Origin: a virus
Length of the DNA stretch: 64,000 nucleotides
Virus record (IMG/VR): IMGVR_UViG_3300036770_008729
Span: 217,115 to 281,114 of that record
Reading direction: 5' to 3' (one strand)
Notes under the pieces: generated by a model
The model's input: only the letters and a program-made list of their open reading frames with translations
Database searches by the model: none
What the model was told of the DNA's origin: nothing
Shown here: positions 26,872-34,155 of the stretch, one piece after another
How positions within the stretch are numbered: the first letter of the stretch is position 1
Layout: the number at the start of each line of letters is the position of its first letter
Program-made: the position numbers and the translations under genes

Positions 26872-27234
26872 AAATAGTATATTATTTAATTTCATTTCTC
26901 TTATTTTTTCATTTAAGTAAGGTCTTTTAGAAAGCATTGACCATACTGGTCCATAATTGTTAATTAGTGGTTTTGTATGGATTGTGATATCAGATATATT
27001 TAATGTGTAGTCCATTTTTACATAGCCATATCTTTTATCTGCTTTTGCAACACCGGTAGATTCTACTCTGATAAATTCATCAGATATGTTAATAATGTTA
27101 TATTCCCACATATCACCAGCTTCTTCATATCCAGAGTCGTTAGGTATAAACAACCTAAATTGGACTATTGGATCATAAACAAATCCTAGACTGGCAAATA
27201 TATCAATCAGGTCTTTAAGTATTTTATTTTTCAT
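26863..27234 (-). CDS. Unknown protein with shared C-terminal tail
   Basis: 123 residues, beta-rich, ending EKIREMKLNNILFEL (shared tail). It stands alone, not in a tail-family operon. ATGA overlap with 27231. Confidence 0.6.
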   Translation of the reverse strand: MKNKILKDLIDIFASLGFVYDPIVQFRLFIPNDSGYEEAGDMWEYNIINISDEFIRVESTGVAKADKRYGYVKMDYTLNISDITIHTKPLINNYGPVWSMLSKRPYLNEKIREMKLNNILFEL

Positions 27235-27338
27235 AAATTATTAAAACCAATATAAGCAATTATTATTACTAGTATCATAAGGATTAAACATCCATTATCT
27301 TCTGCACCAATTGGGTCGTTATCTAAATTATCATTCAT
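27231..27338 (-). CDS. 35-residue membrane peptide
   Basis: MNDNLDNDPIGAEDNG, then a hydrophobic helix (CLILMILVIIIAYIGF). The stop overlaps the ATG of the gene at 26863. Confidence 0.45.
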   Translation of the reverse strand: MNDNLDNDPIGAEDNGCLILMILVIIIAYIGFNNL

Positions 27339-27343
27339 AAATG

Positions 27344-27449
27344 TAGTCAGGACAGGACTCGAACCTATAATCTGAATAACCTATATCATCTTGATTTATT
27401 ACCAATGATATTTTGTATTCACGCTTTAACCCAATTTCGCCACCTGACT
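27344..27449 (-). ncRNA. tRNA-ended RNA 2 (AGTCAGG family)
   Basis: 106 nt with the same tRNA acceptor, D-arm (GGCGAAATTGGGTTAAAGC) and T-arm as RNA 1. The middle forms nested helices TGAATA/TATTCA and ATATCAT/ATGATAT instead of a normal anticodon arm. Confidence 0.55.
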
Positions 27450-27455
27450 AATTAA

Positions 27456-27595
27456 AATATGAAGGCATATCGGTCGTTCCCAAGTTTGAATGATTAACCC
27501 CTGCCATACTCTTTGACTCGCTAAAGTCATACCATTTGAGATGTTAATCCTTGTCTGATTGGACTATACGTAACTCATCCACTCAGCTTCATATT
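27456..27595 (-). ncRNA. Structured RNA with 9-bp terminal helix
   Basis: 140 nt closed by AATATGAAG/CTTCATATT, with an internal hairpin GACTTTAGCGAGTC. Not a recognised class. Confidence 0.4.
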
Positions 27596-27598
27596 GTG

Positions 27599-27769
27599 TA
27601 GTCAGGACAGGACTTGAACCTGTATGTTTAGTTTTTACACTTTCACTTTTGATCAGATACTTGTGAAGGATGTTAATCAGACTTCGGTGAGATCAAATCA
27701 CCTACACATCTACTCTAAACTTAACCTACCCTTTAGGATTTTCACGTCTACTAATTCCGTCACCTGACT
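27599..27769 (-). ncRNA. tRNA-ended RNA 3 (AGTCAGG family)
   Basis: 171 nt. AGTCAGGTGACGGAATTAGT...CAGGTTCAAGTCCTGTCC ends as in the other family members, with a 110-nt middle containing the helix GGTGA/TCACC. Confidence 0.55.
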
Positions 27770-27773
27770 ATAT

Positions 27774-27867
27774 TTGAGGATGAGAAGTCCTCTGTGTTGT
27801 AGAAGATTACACATCTATTCTTCTCTTTGCATTTCAGTTTCATTCCTTTCTCAAGGGAACAACACAA
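27774..27867 (-). ncRNA. Structured RNA, family A copy 2
   Basis: Same conserved flanks as 26699-26779 (GTGTTGTTCCCTTGAG and ACAACACAGAGGAC), with a different middle. Confidence 0.45.
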
Positions 27868-27875
27868 TATTTTAT

Positions 27876-28088
27876 AAACAACTACCGCCTTCTAAGTTGG
27901 GTGTTTGTATAGGCCCAAACCCCTATACTCCATCCTTTACATAATTTTTCAATGTATCTATAAACACATTAACCTAAACCACCCACATCTTAGAAATGTG
28001 AGGTAACTCTTCCTACTCTGACATGATTAATAATGACCGTTGATAATCATTAATAGAGTCAATATTTAGTGTTAATCAGTAGTTGTTT
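27876..28088 (-). ncRNA. Structured RNA with 10-bp terminal helix
   Basis: 213 nt closed by AAACAACTAC/GTAGTTGTTT; several internal inverted repeats. No coding potential of note. Confidence 0.4.
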
Positions 28089-28109
28089 AATATTTCAAAG
28101 AACTATTTG

Positions 28110-28231
28110 TAGTCAGGACAGGATTCGAACCTGTAAGGTAACATTCGGTTTCAAGACTCTCCTCTATACCGATCAGAGGATGTAGTTACCACTTTACTCG
28201 TCTAATGCGTCTACCATTCCGCCACCTGACT
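28110..28231 (-). ncRNA. tRNA-ended RNA 4 (AGTCAGG family)
   Basis: 122 nt. Acceptor AGTCAGG/CCTGACT, D-arm GGCGGAATGGTAGACGC, T-arm ACAGGTTCGAATCCTGT. The middle has helices GGTAAC/GTTACC and TCCTCT/AGAGGA. Confidence 0.55.
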
Positions 28232-28236
28232 ATGAA

Positions 28237-28308
28237 ATACCGATGCCTTTACTTTCACGAGGACTTGCGTGTCTTCTTAACATTACTGTCTTAGGACCCC
28301 ATCGGTAT
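28237..28308 (-). ncRNA. Structured RNA, family B copy 1
   Basis: 72 nt closed by ATACCGATG/CATCGGTAT. The core GTCCTAAG...GCAAGTCCTCGTGAAAGTAAAGGC is shared with 40983-41075. Confidence 0.5.
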
Positions 28309-28312
28309 ATTA

Positions 28313-28539
28313 TGAATCAATCAAGAGCACTTATCTTTATGTTCAGAAGGTCATTCTCTATTCCACAAATTAATTTTACAGATGGTAGTACTTTTACAAA
28401 AACTTTTGCGTGTTTTATGCTCGGACTTATACACGTTATCAGCCATTAAAAAAGCAGGCCTATCGTAAACACTTACTCAAAGGATGGACATCAAGGAGCC
28501 TAATCCCCAATGAATTGGGTTTAACCAGTGATTGATTCA
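28313..28539 (-). ncRNA. Structured RNA with 11-bp terminal helix
   Basis: 227 nt closed by TGAATCAATCA/TGATTGATTCA. An open frame on the plus strand here has no start context or recognisable product and is not called. Confidence 0.4.
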
Positions 28540-28560
28540 ATATATTCAAAGAACTATTTG

Positions 28561-28635
28561 TCGTTAGGGTAGGACTCGAACCTACAATCTTTCGGGATTT
28601 TCACCCGAACGCTCTATCAAATTGAGCCACCTAAC
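28561..28635 (-). tRNA. tRNA-Phe-like (GAA)
   Basis: Cloverleaf with D-arm GGCTCAATTTGATAGAGC, anticodon region CGGGTGAAAATCCCG and T-arm GTAGGTTCGAGTCCTAC. The anticodon loop is unusual: the TGAAAA core lacks the normal spacing, and the 1-72 acceptor pair is mismatched. Confidence 0.6.
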
Positions 28636-28642
28636 TATAATA

Positions 28643-28674
28643 CAAAGATAATAATAATTTTTATTATGACCAAA
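28643..28674 (-). promoter_or_regulatory. Bacteroidota-type promoter of the RNA cluster
   Basis: Minus strand TTTG, 20-base spacer, TATCTTTG, just upstream of the first RNA (28635). Confidence 0.65.
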
Positions 28675-28686
28675 TTTATTCTGCTT

Positions 28687-28730
28687 TTAAACAATACAAA
28701 AAAACGTAGCGGATTTTTGTATTGTTTAAA
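28687..28730. repeat. Palindromic repeat, copy 4 (inverted)
   Basis: Arms TTTAAACAATACAAAAA/TTTTTGTATTGTTTAAA around the core CGTAGCGGA; inverted relative to copies 1-3. It overlaps the stop of the recombinase gene and could act as its terminator. Confidence 0.7.
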
Positions 28731-29526
28731 TTGGTAGATTTACTTTGGATAATATTTGGTTCGAAACATGAGTGTAAATTTCAGTAGTTTTTACATTTGA
28801 GTGACCTAATATTTTCTGAATTACTCTTAAATCAGTACCATTTTCCAATAGATTTGTTGCACAACTATGTCTCAATTGGTGAATGTGATATTTTTCACCC
28901 AAATATTTTTTAACAATTTGATTACAGCTACCAGAACTATATTGTAAACTATTTTGACCATTGAAAAGGTATTCTTTTGGTCTATATTCTTTAAAATATT
29001 CTCTAAGTAATTCTAATATTTTCTGGGATAGGGGTAAGACTCTATCTTTTCTACCTTTAGCATTTTTAATATGAATAATCATTCTTTTGGAATCGATATC
29101 TTCAATTTTAAGGTTAATTACTTCCGATACTCTTAATCCGACTGAATAAGTTAAAGATAATATCGTTTTATGTTTAAGATTAGTAATTTTAGATAATTGT
29201 TCTTTAATGTAATCACCATCAATAACCTGTGGTAACTTCTTCTCAGATTTGGGTCTTTTGAAACTAACCTTATCATATTTCTTATTAAGTCCGAATTTGT
29301 AGAGGAAACGGATTGCGTTAATAACCTGATTTTGTTGTGAAACAGAAGTAAAACTATAAGTATCTAAATATGATTGAAAATCATTAGATGTGAGTCTAGT
29401 TGGTGAAATTTTTATTGTAGCTAAAAATTGATTAATATAATGGAGATAGGATTTTATTGTCCTATCTGAGTAATTTAAATACTTCAATTTTTGATTACAA
29501 ATTTCGTAATAATCTGTTTTTTTCAT
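28726..29526 (-). CDS. Tyrosine recombinase (XerD/integrase type)
   Basis: 266 residues: an N-terminal SAM-like core-binding domain (to about 95), then the catalytic domain with Arg132 (GLRVSE), Lys near 157-160 (KGRKDR), His216-x-x-Arg219 (HQLRH), His242 (GHSNV) and the nucleophile Tyr251 (IYTH). All catalytic residues are present. It lacks the extra helix typical of integron IntI enzymes. It sits at one end of the cassette-like array 29586-34200 and reads away from it, the arrangement of an integron integrase. Confidence 0.9.
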   Translation of the reverse strand: MKKTDYYEICNQKLKYLNYSDRTIKSYLHYINQFLATIKISPTRLTSNDFQSYLDTYSFTSVSQQNQVINAIRFLYKFGLNKKYDKVSFKRPKSEKKLPQVIDGDYIKEQLSKITNLKHKTILSLTYSVGLRVSEVINLKIEDIDSKRMIIHIKNAKGRKDRVLPLSQKILELLREYFKEYRPKEYLFNGQNSLQYSSGSCNQIVKKYLGEKYHIHQLRHSCATNLLENGTDLRVIQKILGHSNVKTTEIYTHVSNQILSKVNLPI

Positions 29527-29585
29527 ATGTGAAATATATATGAAATAAGAAAAAAAGTTTAATTATAGATATAATCTAGTTAGTG
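29527..29585. other. Possible recombination site next to recombinase (attI-like)
   Basis: Contains CTAGTTAGTG (GTTAG core) and the palindrome TTATAGATATAA between the recombinase and the first cassette. Confidence 0.3.
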
Positions 29586-29843
29586 TCAATATTGCCTATG
29601 CTTATTTACTACCTCTTTACCGCAGCTTTTACACGTCCACTTACCATACTGCTCGCCATTAACCCCAGTTCGGCTAACGCATTGGCAATACTTTTTGCTT
29701 CGCCCACTAACATCGTGTATGCGTAAGGCTGCTTCGTACCCTGCAATAAAATCTCGTACTTTTTGTTCGTACCATCCTGCATCGTCTATCTTATATCTGA
29801 AACTTTCAGCATATAATTCAGCTTGTTTTTTTATATCTTCCAT
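29586..29843 (-). CDS. Cassette protein with C-terminal zinc ribbon
   Basis: 85 residues. The helix YEQKVRDFIAGYEAAL is followed by CQC...WTCKSCGKEV, a plausible zinc-binding ribbon. First cassette next to the recombinase. Confidence 0.55.
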   Translation of the reverse strand: MEDIKKQAELYAESFRYKIDDAGWYEQKVRDFIAGYEAALRIHDVSGRSKKYCQCVSRTGVNGEQYGKWTCKSCGKEVVNKHRQY

Positions 29844-29863
29844 TCTAATTAAATTTATCGTTA

Positions 29864-29898
29864 ATAAATCGCCCTACGCATACACGCAGCCGTTATAC
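29864..29898 (+). repeat. attC-like site 1
   Basis: GC-rich imperfect palindrome ending in CGTTATAC. The stop codon of the gene at 29893 lies in its reverse complement (GTATAACGG). Confidence 0.4.
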
Positions 29899-30171
29899 GC
29901 AATTATATAACACCCAATCGTGAATAAATTTTATTGAAGAATTAAAAGCATCAATCCAATCAGGATAACATCCACAATCTTCTTCTACCCATTCACCATT
30001 TTGCTTCCAATAAACATATCCACGCCAACATATGCCAACATCTTCCAGCTTATATCCATCAGCAAGAACTTCAATAAAAATTCCTTTATCTGAATAACTG
30101 CGTATAACAGCAGGTATATTCAATTGCGGTTTCTGTGCTTCATTCAAGTTTTGTTCTTCTATGCTCATTTG
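29893..30171 (-). CDS. Cassette protein, unknown
   Basis: 92 residues from MSIEEQNLNEAQ. A start at 30354 would run across the neighbouring recombination-site-like sequence and is rejected. Features GICWRGYVYWKQNGEWVEED; no family. Confidence 0.5.
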   Translation of the reverse strand, partial: QMSIEEQNLNEAQKPQLNIPAVIRSYSDKGIFIEVLADGYKLEDVGICWRGYVYWKQNGEWVEEDCGCYPDWIDAFNSSIKFIHDWVLYNCV

Positions 30172-30197
30172 TTCTAAATTTAAGTTTTGTAATTTTA

Positions 30198-30231
30198 AGT
30201 CCGCAACTAAATATACCTGCAAAACGTTATG
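30198..30231 (+). repeat. attC-like site 2
   Basis: CCGCAACTAAATATACCTGC followed by AAAACGTTATGTG; ends in the CGTTATG core. Confidence 0.4.
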
Positions 30232-30301
30232 TGTAAGTGTTCCGTTCATCTTACTAATCAACATTTTGGTTGAAAATTTTAAAAGAAAAATCCCACACAC
30301 A

Positions 30302-31132
30302 TTAAATGATTTTAATATATTTTGGTGGTATATTATCATATGTGAAAAAACCACCCTTGAATCTCAAATCTTTATATAAAGATAATCCTTTGAAGTTTTC
30401 TATTCTTAAATTAACATATTCACCACCTTTATCACCAACTAACTCTTGTTTTATTGAAGACATCCATTCTTCATTAGGCGATAAATAAATTCTCTCAGGA
30501 TAAAAACTTCTAGTATTTTTTGTTTTTGGTATTAAACCATATTTCATTATCTTATCTAAATTTTTGGAGTCGGTTGTGTGATAAAGATATTCACCTTCAA
30601 AATTAACTTTGTCATCATAATTTGGTTCTATCATTATGGATATTCTATCACTAGATATTAAGGTTTTTTCTATATCATTTTTATCAGTTAGTTTTTCACC
30701 TGGTTTAAGATTTACGACAGATATAAAATATCCCATATTATCTATTAATGATATAAGACCAAGTGATAATTCCTTATTATTAAAATCTGTAAATATTGAT
30801 ATATCACCATAATTAAATTCACTTATTTGTTTTTCTAAATCCGAGATAGTCTTGTCTATATCAACCCCTCCTTTAATTAGACTTTTTGTTAATGAATCAT
30901 TTTTGTCTTTATAGCCTTTTAACATTCTATTCATCGTAAATTTATCGGTGATGATTTGATAATATGGTGAATTCACATCTTCGCCAAAATTAGATTTTTT
31001 ATTTAGACCATTTCCAATAAAGAAATTATCTAATTTTTTTATAACAATATCAAGTTTATCTGATTTTAGTGTTTCGTTAAGTAAATTAAATTTTCTAAAA
31101 CTGTTTATATATTTTCTCATTTCCTTACTCAT
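30302..31132 (-). CDS. Leader-tagged ADP-ribosyltransferase-like protein
   Basis: 276 residues: a leader variant (MRKYINSFRKFNLLNE), a helical middle, and from about residue 182 an ADP-ribosyltransferase/Tpt1(KptA)-like fold: LYHTTDSKNLDKIMKYGLIP (H-T and GL motif), RIYLSPNEEW, then beta strands. Phage T4 Alt is a head-packaged ADP-ribosyltransferase, so the leader plus this fold is suggestive. The exact catalytic residues are not certain. Confidence 0.55.
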   Translation of the reverse strand: MSKEMRKYINSFRKFNLLNETLKSDKLDIVIKKLDNFFIGNGLNKKSNFGEDVNSPYYQIITDKFTMNRMLKGYKDKNDSLTKSLIKGGVDIDKTISDLEKQISEFNYGDISIFTDFNNKELSLGLISLIDNMGYFISVVNLKPGEKLTDKNDIEKTLISSDRISIMIEPNYDDKVNFEGEYLYHTTDSKNLDKIMKYGLIPKTKNTRSFYPERIYLSPNEEWMSSIKQELVGDKGGEYVNLRIENFKGLSLYKDLRFKGGFFTYDNIPPKYIKII

Positions 31133-31245
31133 AGTATTTCTTTTATATATAAATATTGAGAATTAAAACTTCCACCCTTCTTTTTCTTTTAAAATTTTTG
31201 TTTAGTTCTCCGAATGAAATTTAGTAGTTAATAACCCACACCTAC

Positions 31246-31299
31246 ACATAACAAATGATAAACAACATTAAAACGATTGTTTATCATTAGTCGTTAGAA
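31246..31299 (+). repeat. attC-like site 3 (strong)
   Basis: ACATAAC, arm AAATGATAAACAA, loop, arm TTGTTTATCATT, AGTC, then CGTTAGAA. It has integron attC features: AAC/GTT ends, near-perfect stem, unequal spacers. Confidence 0.6.
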
Positions 31300-31306
31300 G
31301 CAATGC

Positions 31307-31540
31307 CTAATCAAGCGTTACTTCACTTTTATAAAGTCCGATGTTAAATCGGTATGTTTCGTTCTTTGAGAATGATACAAAAATACTTCCTCCGTATTGG
31401 TTTATATTTGTTGGTTCTCTGCCAAGCGATACATTTTTATAAGTTTCTGCTAAGTATTTTTGTACTTCCATAGGCACAGCTTCTAACAGCAAGTTAGCGT
31501 TATTGCCTATTTCGTTGGTATTCGATGTTTCATTTTTCAT
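31307..31540 (-). CDS. Cassette protein, unknown
   Basis: 77 residues; acidic start, then GGSIFVSFSKNETYRFNIGLY. No family. Confidence 0.5.
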   Translation of the reverse strand: MKNETSNTNEIGNNANLLLEAVPMEVQKYLAETYKNVSLGREPTNINQYGGSIFVSFSKNETYRFNIGLYKSEVTLD

Positions 31541-31583
31541 ATTAAAATTTGTTTAAAATTGATACTGTATTATTTCAAATGTC

Positions 31584-31615
31584 GGCAACAAACGCCAACT
31601 TGCGAATCGTTATAT
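31584..31615 (+). repeat. attC-like site 4
   Basis: GGCAACAAACGCCAACTTGC followed by GAATCGTTATATG. The stop of the gene at 31610 lies in it (ATATAACG reversed). Confidence 0.45.
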
Positions 31616-31900
31616 GCAATTAAAAATGGGCAACGACCATCGTTTTGCATTTGGAAATTTCTTTTTATACATTGCTTTTACTCGAAGTTTTACGAGTTCT
31701 TTAATCTGCTCATCATTCATCCATTGGCTTGCTCTGTCATTCAGCCTTGTTTCTACAATTATGTCTGCTTCTTCGGATAGTAGGAATGGGTGTCCGTGTT
31801 TGAACTCGTAAAACCATCTTTTCAACTGCCAATTTTTAACAGCATATAACAAAGTATTGCCAATAGTGGCAGTTTGTGAGTTGTTTGAAGTTTGTTGCAT
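31610..31900 (-). CDS. Cassette protein, unknown
   Basis: 96 residues; helical, RASQWMNDEQIKELVKLRVK. No family. Confidence 0.5.
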   Translation of the reverse strand: MQQTSNNSQTATIGNTLLYAVKNWQLKRWFYEFKHGHPFLLSEEADIIVETRLNDRASQWMNDEQIKELVKLRVKAMYKKKFPNAKRWSLPIFNCI

Positions 31901-31940
31901 CTTATTTAGTTTATTGGTTAATCAAAATTTATCTCTTTTA

Positions 31941-31974
31941 ATGCCACCATCGGCAATACTTGGCACGTTATAAA
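31941..31974 (+). repeat. attC-like site 5
   Basis: TGCCA...TGGCA stem followed by CGTTATAA. Confidence 0.4.
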
Positions 31975-31983
31975 ACAGTTTAA

Positions 31984-32211
31984 TTATAGTATTTTACCAC
32001 ACTTACTGCACACATAACATTGTCCTTTTTCAATAGCATTATGGTTACAAACCGATTTTATAACATCGGCTTGTTGCAATTTTTTTACTAACTTATCCAG
32101 TTCACTATAAGCTAAGTGTTCCAGTTGAGTTTTGTCGTGTTCACCAAAGTAGTTTCTAATTAACTTTAGGTCTTTAATTTCCTGTTCTGTTATTTCAATT
32201 TCTATTTTCAT
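31984..32211 (-). CDS. Cassette protein with zinc ribbon
   Basis: 75 residues. Helical N-terminus, then VCNHNAIEKGQCYVCSKCGK (C-x-H, CxxCxxC) suited to zinc binding. Confidence 0.55.
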   Translation of the reverse strand: MKIEIEITEQEIKDLKLIRNYFGEHDKTQLEHLAYSELDKLVKKLQQADVIKSVCNHNAIEKGQCYVCSKCGKIL

Positions 32212-32242
32212 TATTATTTAGTGTTGCAAATCCGTAAAAAAA

Positions 32243-32270
32243 CTGACAACAAGCCGCAAACAGTTATAAA
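32243..32270 (+). repeat. attC-like site 6
   Basis: ACTGACAACAAGCCGCAAAC followed by AGTTATAA. The stop of the gene at 32264 is embedded in it. Confidence 0.35.
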
Positions 32271-32551
32271 ACATTTAATGAATCGTCAGTAATATCATCC
32301 ATCACTAAACAAGACTCATTATTAGTTTCGTGATAATTTAAAAATCCTTTTGGGTATTCAAATATTGTTGTTAATAATTTCATCCCTTCACCACAATGAG
32401 AACATTTTAATTCACCACGATATGTGTGTTCGTATTCAAAACTAATTGAGCGTTGTTCCTTATCTGTTCCTATGTGTTTCATTTCAATAAAATGTTCTTC
32501 TCTACATTCTAAACATCTTACTCTAACCAAAGGATTTTTAAATTCTACCAT
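32264..32551 (-). CDS. Cassette protein with CxxC zinc motif
   Basis: 95 residues with VRCLECREEHF and LKCSHCGEGM, a two-CxxC zinc ribbon. Confidence 0.55.
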   Translation of the reverse strand: MVEFKNPLVRVRCLECREEHFIEMKHIGTDKEQRSISFEYEHTYRGELKCSHCGEGMKLLTTIFEYPKGFLNYHETNNESCLVMDDITDDSLNVL

Positions 32552-32563
32552 AAATAAACGTTT

Positions 32564-32655
32564 TATAACAAGGTATATATGAAATACCCTATTAAGGTTT
32601 CTACTAATTTTTAAATTAATCGTTAGGGTACTTCATATATACCCAACCGTTATGT
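32564..32655 (+). repeat. attC-like site 7 (strong)
   Basis: TATAACAA, arm GGTATATATGAAATACCCTA ... arm TAGGGTACTTCATATATACC, CAAC, CGTTATG. A 92-nt imperfect palindrome with AAC/GTT termini. Confidence 0.65.
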
Positions 32656-32678
32656 ATAATAAATTAAAAAATATGAGT

Positions 32679-32930
32679 TTATTCATTTTCCTTAATCCAT
32701 TTATCAAAAAGCTTTTGTGGATTTTTATTATAAAGTCTCCATAATGTAAATCTCATCAAATCACTTTGGTTTAAACACTTCGGATGTTCCTTAACTATCA
32801 AATCAGCTTTCTGTTCATCAGTTAAACAATGTCTCCACCAAGCAAGTGCTTCTTCGGTTGCTGGTGTTTCTTTAGCTATGTGAGATGTATTCGATTTGAA
32901 TCCATACCCTAATTGTGGAAATGCTGCCAT
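32679..32930 (-). CDS. Cassette protein, unknown
   Basis: 83 residues from MAAFPQLGYGF (a start at 33005 would cross site 8). TEEALAWWRHCLTDEQKADL is typical of small phage/Bacteroidota proteins of unknown role. Confidence 0.55.
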   Translation of the reverse strand: MAAFPQLGYGFKSNTSHIAKETPATEEALAWWRHCLTDEQKADLIVKEHPKCLNQSDLMRFTLWRLYNKNPQKLFDKWIKENE

Positions 32931-32966
32931 ATTTTTATTAAGTTGTATATTTTTTAATTTACTGAT

Positions 32967-33050
32967 ACATAACAACAAATATAAGAAATAAGTTTCTATA
33001 AACAAAAAAAGGAGTAATAAACTTACTCCTCATATTTGAGACCGTTATAT
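32967..33050 (+). repeat. attC-like site 8 (strong)
   Basis: ACATAACAA, arm CAAATATAAGAAATAAGTTT ... arm AAACTTACTCCTCATATTTG, AGAC, CGTTATAT. It also contains a terminator-like hairpin on the minus strand (GGAGTAAGTTTATTACTCC with T-run). Confidence 0.6.
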
Positions 33051-33058
33051 TCAATGTT

Positions 33059-33334
33059 TTAAAACTTATTGTCTTTCCATTTGATAATATCATTTACAAT
33101 TTCCTGATTTCTATCCAATACTCGTTTCGCTTCCGTAAAATCTTCTTGTGATACCAGTTTAGGATTTATACATTCCACTCTCGTTTCTCCTTCTCCAATA
33201 GGAATCCAATATGAAATGATATTGTCTTCTTCCTTCGGGGAGAATTTTCTTACAACATCTTCCATAACTTTTGAAACATCATTACGATCTATATTACCTA
33301 CATAGATGTAATAAATTAAAATAATTTTTTCCAT
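33059..33334 (-). CDS. Cassette protein, unknown
   Basis: 91 residues; ISYWIPIGEGETRVECINPK; alpha/beta, no family. Confidence 0.55.
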   Translation of the reverse strand: MEKIILIYYIYVGNIDRNDVSKVMEDVVRKFSPKEEDNIISYWIPIGEGETRVECINPKLVSQEDFTEAKRVLDRNQEIVNDIIKWKDNKF

Positions 33335-33384
33335 AATTTTTTATTTTTTTATTCTTTTAATTTGTATAAGTTTTAAAAAACTAA

Positions 33385-33433
33385 ATATAACAAATGATAA
33401 ACAAAATTAAAACGATGTTTTAATTGTTTTAGA
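33385..33433 (+). repeat. attC-like site 9
   Basis: ATATAACAAATGATAAACAA is almost identical to site 3's left arm; the right end is degenerate (GTTTTAG). It overlaps the stop of the gene at 33407. Confidence 0.45.
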
Positions 33434-33616
33434 AACCCGTTCAACAAAATAATCTATTCGACTTTCTATTTCGTTATCACTTGCCATTGGTTTAAATTTT
33501 AAACCATGTTGTTGATAGTGTGATTTTACATCACAAGCACCATATGCTTCTTCAATCATAAATTGTTTAACAAGTTCCTTGAACTCATTTGTTTTTACCA
33601 TTTCTTCTTTTTTCAT
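33407..33616 (-). CDS. Cassette protein, unknown
   Basis: 69 residues; helical. ATGA overlap with the gene at 33613. Confidence 0.5.
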   Translation of the reverse strand: MKKEEMVKTNEFKELVKQFMIEEAYGACDVKSHYQQHGLKFKPMASDNEIESRIDYFVERVSKTIKTSF

Positions 33617-33813
33617 ATGTTAAAATAATTTTTTCCATAAACATAACAAAGTATAAACAAAATAAAACCTAACAGAATAGTGCTAAGTCCCATCGTTATA
33701 AATATTCTTTTTATTCTATTGTAGTTGAAAAAGGGGTCTTTCTCAACTGATTTATAAGCGTATCGTATTTCTAATACACCAATTAAAATTGCCATTATTG
33801 TTAATATCCACAT
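33613..33813 (-). CDS. Two-helix membrane protein
   Basis: 66 residues with hydrophobic segments at the N-terminus (ILTIMAILIGVLEI) and C-terminus (LSTILLGFILFILCYVY). Confidence 0.5.
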   Translation of the reverse strand: MWILTIMAILIGVLEIRYAYKSVEKDPFFNYNRIKRIFITMGLSTILLGFILFILCYVYGKNYFNI

Positions 33814-33846
33814 ATTGTTAGGTTTTACTTCGTTTATAATAATTCA

Positions 33847-34125
33847 TTAGTGAGAATAAAGAAGAATATAGATTTTATCATCTTCTGGTAGTTTTATATA
33901 ACCAACATCTTCCATAATAGAAATACCAGATTTTATTTTATCTTGTAAATTTGCTATTTCAGATAAAGATGATAAAATCTTCTTGTATTTTTTACCACCA
34001 ATTTCAATCGTTTCTTCTTTACTCTCACTAACATCAGATATACTCGAAGAAGTATCCTTCGAGAGTTCACTATTCAAGTTTTCTTCCGACTCGTTAAATC
34101 TCCTTATGTGTTTTAAATCTTTCAT
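33847..34125 (-). CDS. Leader-tagged protein (MKDLKHIRRFNES)
   Basis: 92 residues: leader, acidic linker, then YIKLPEDDKIYILLY. TTAATATATA at 34146-34155 upstream. Confidence 0.6.
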   Translation of the reverse strand: MKDLKHIRRFNESEENLNSELSKDTSSSISDVSESKEETIEIGGKKYKKILSSLSEIANLQDKIKSGISIMEDVGYIKLPEDDKIYILLYSH

Positions 34126-34145
34126 CTTCGTTTATTAGTTTTTAG

Positions 34146-34155
34146 TATATATTAA
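34146..34155 (-). promoter_or_regulatory. TTAATATATA motif (minus strand)
   Basis: 20 bases upstream of the ATG at 34125. Confidence 0.5.

Noticed and set aside
28237-28308. Hammerhead or twister ribozyme
   Set aside because: The GTGAAAG and GCAAG elements are suggestive, but the full catalytic cores (CUGAnGA...GAAA, or the twister consensus) are absent.
28243-28449. 68-codon plus-strand open frame in the RNA cluster
   Set aside because: It lies across two helix-closed RNA segments, has no promoter or recognisable protein features, and is opposite in strand to the transcribed RNAs.
26699-28539. CRISPR array
   Set aside because: The repeated segments are tRNA ends and RNA flanks with irregular 60-200 nt spacing, no constant short repeat and no cas genes.
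28726-29526. Prophage integrase with attP
   Set aside because: No attP-like core matching any of the tRNA genes could be seen, and the neighbouring attC-like series suits an array recombinase better; a prophage role is not excluded.
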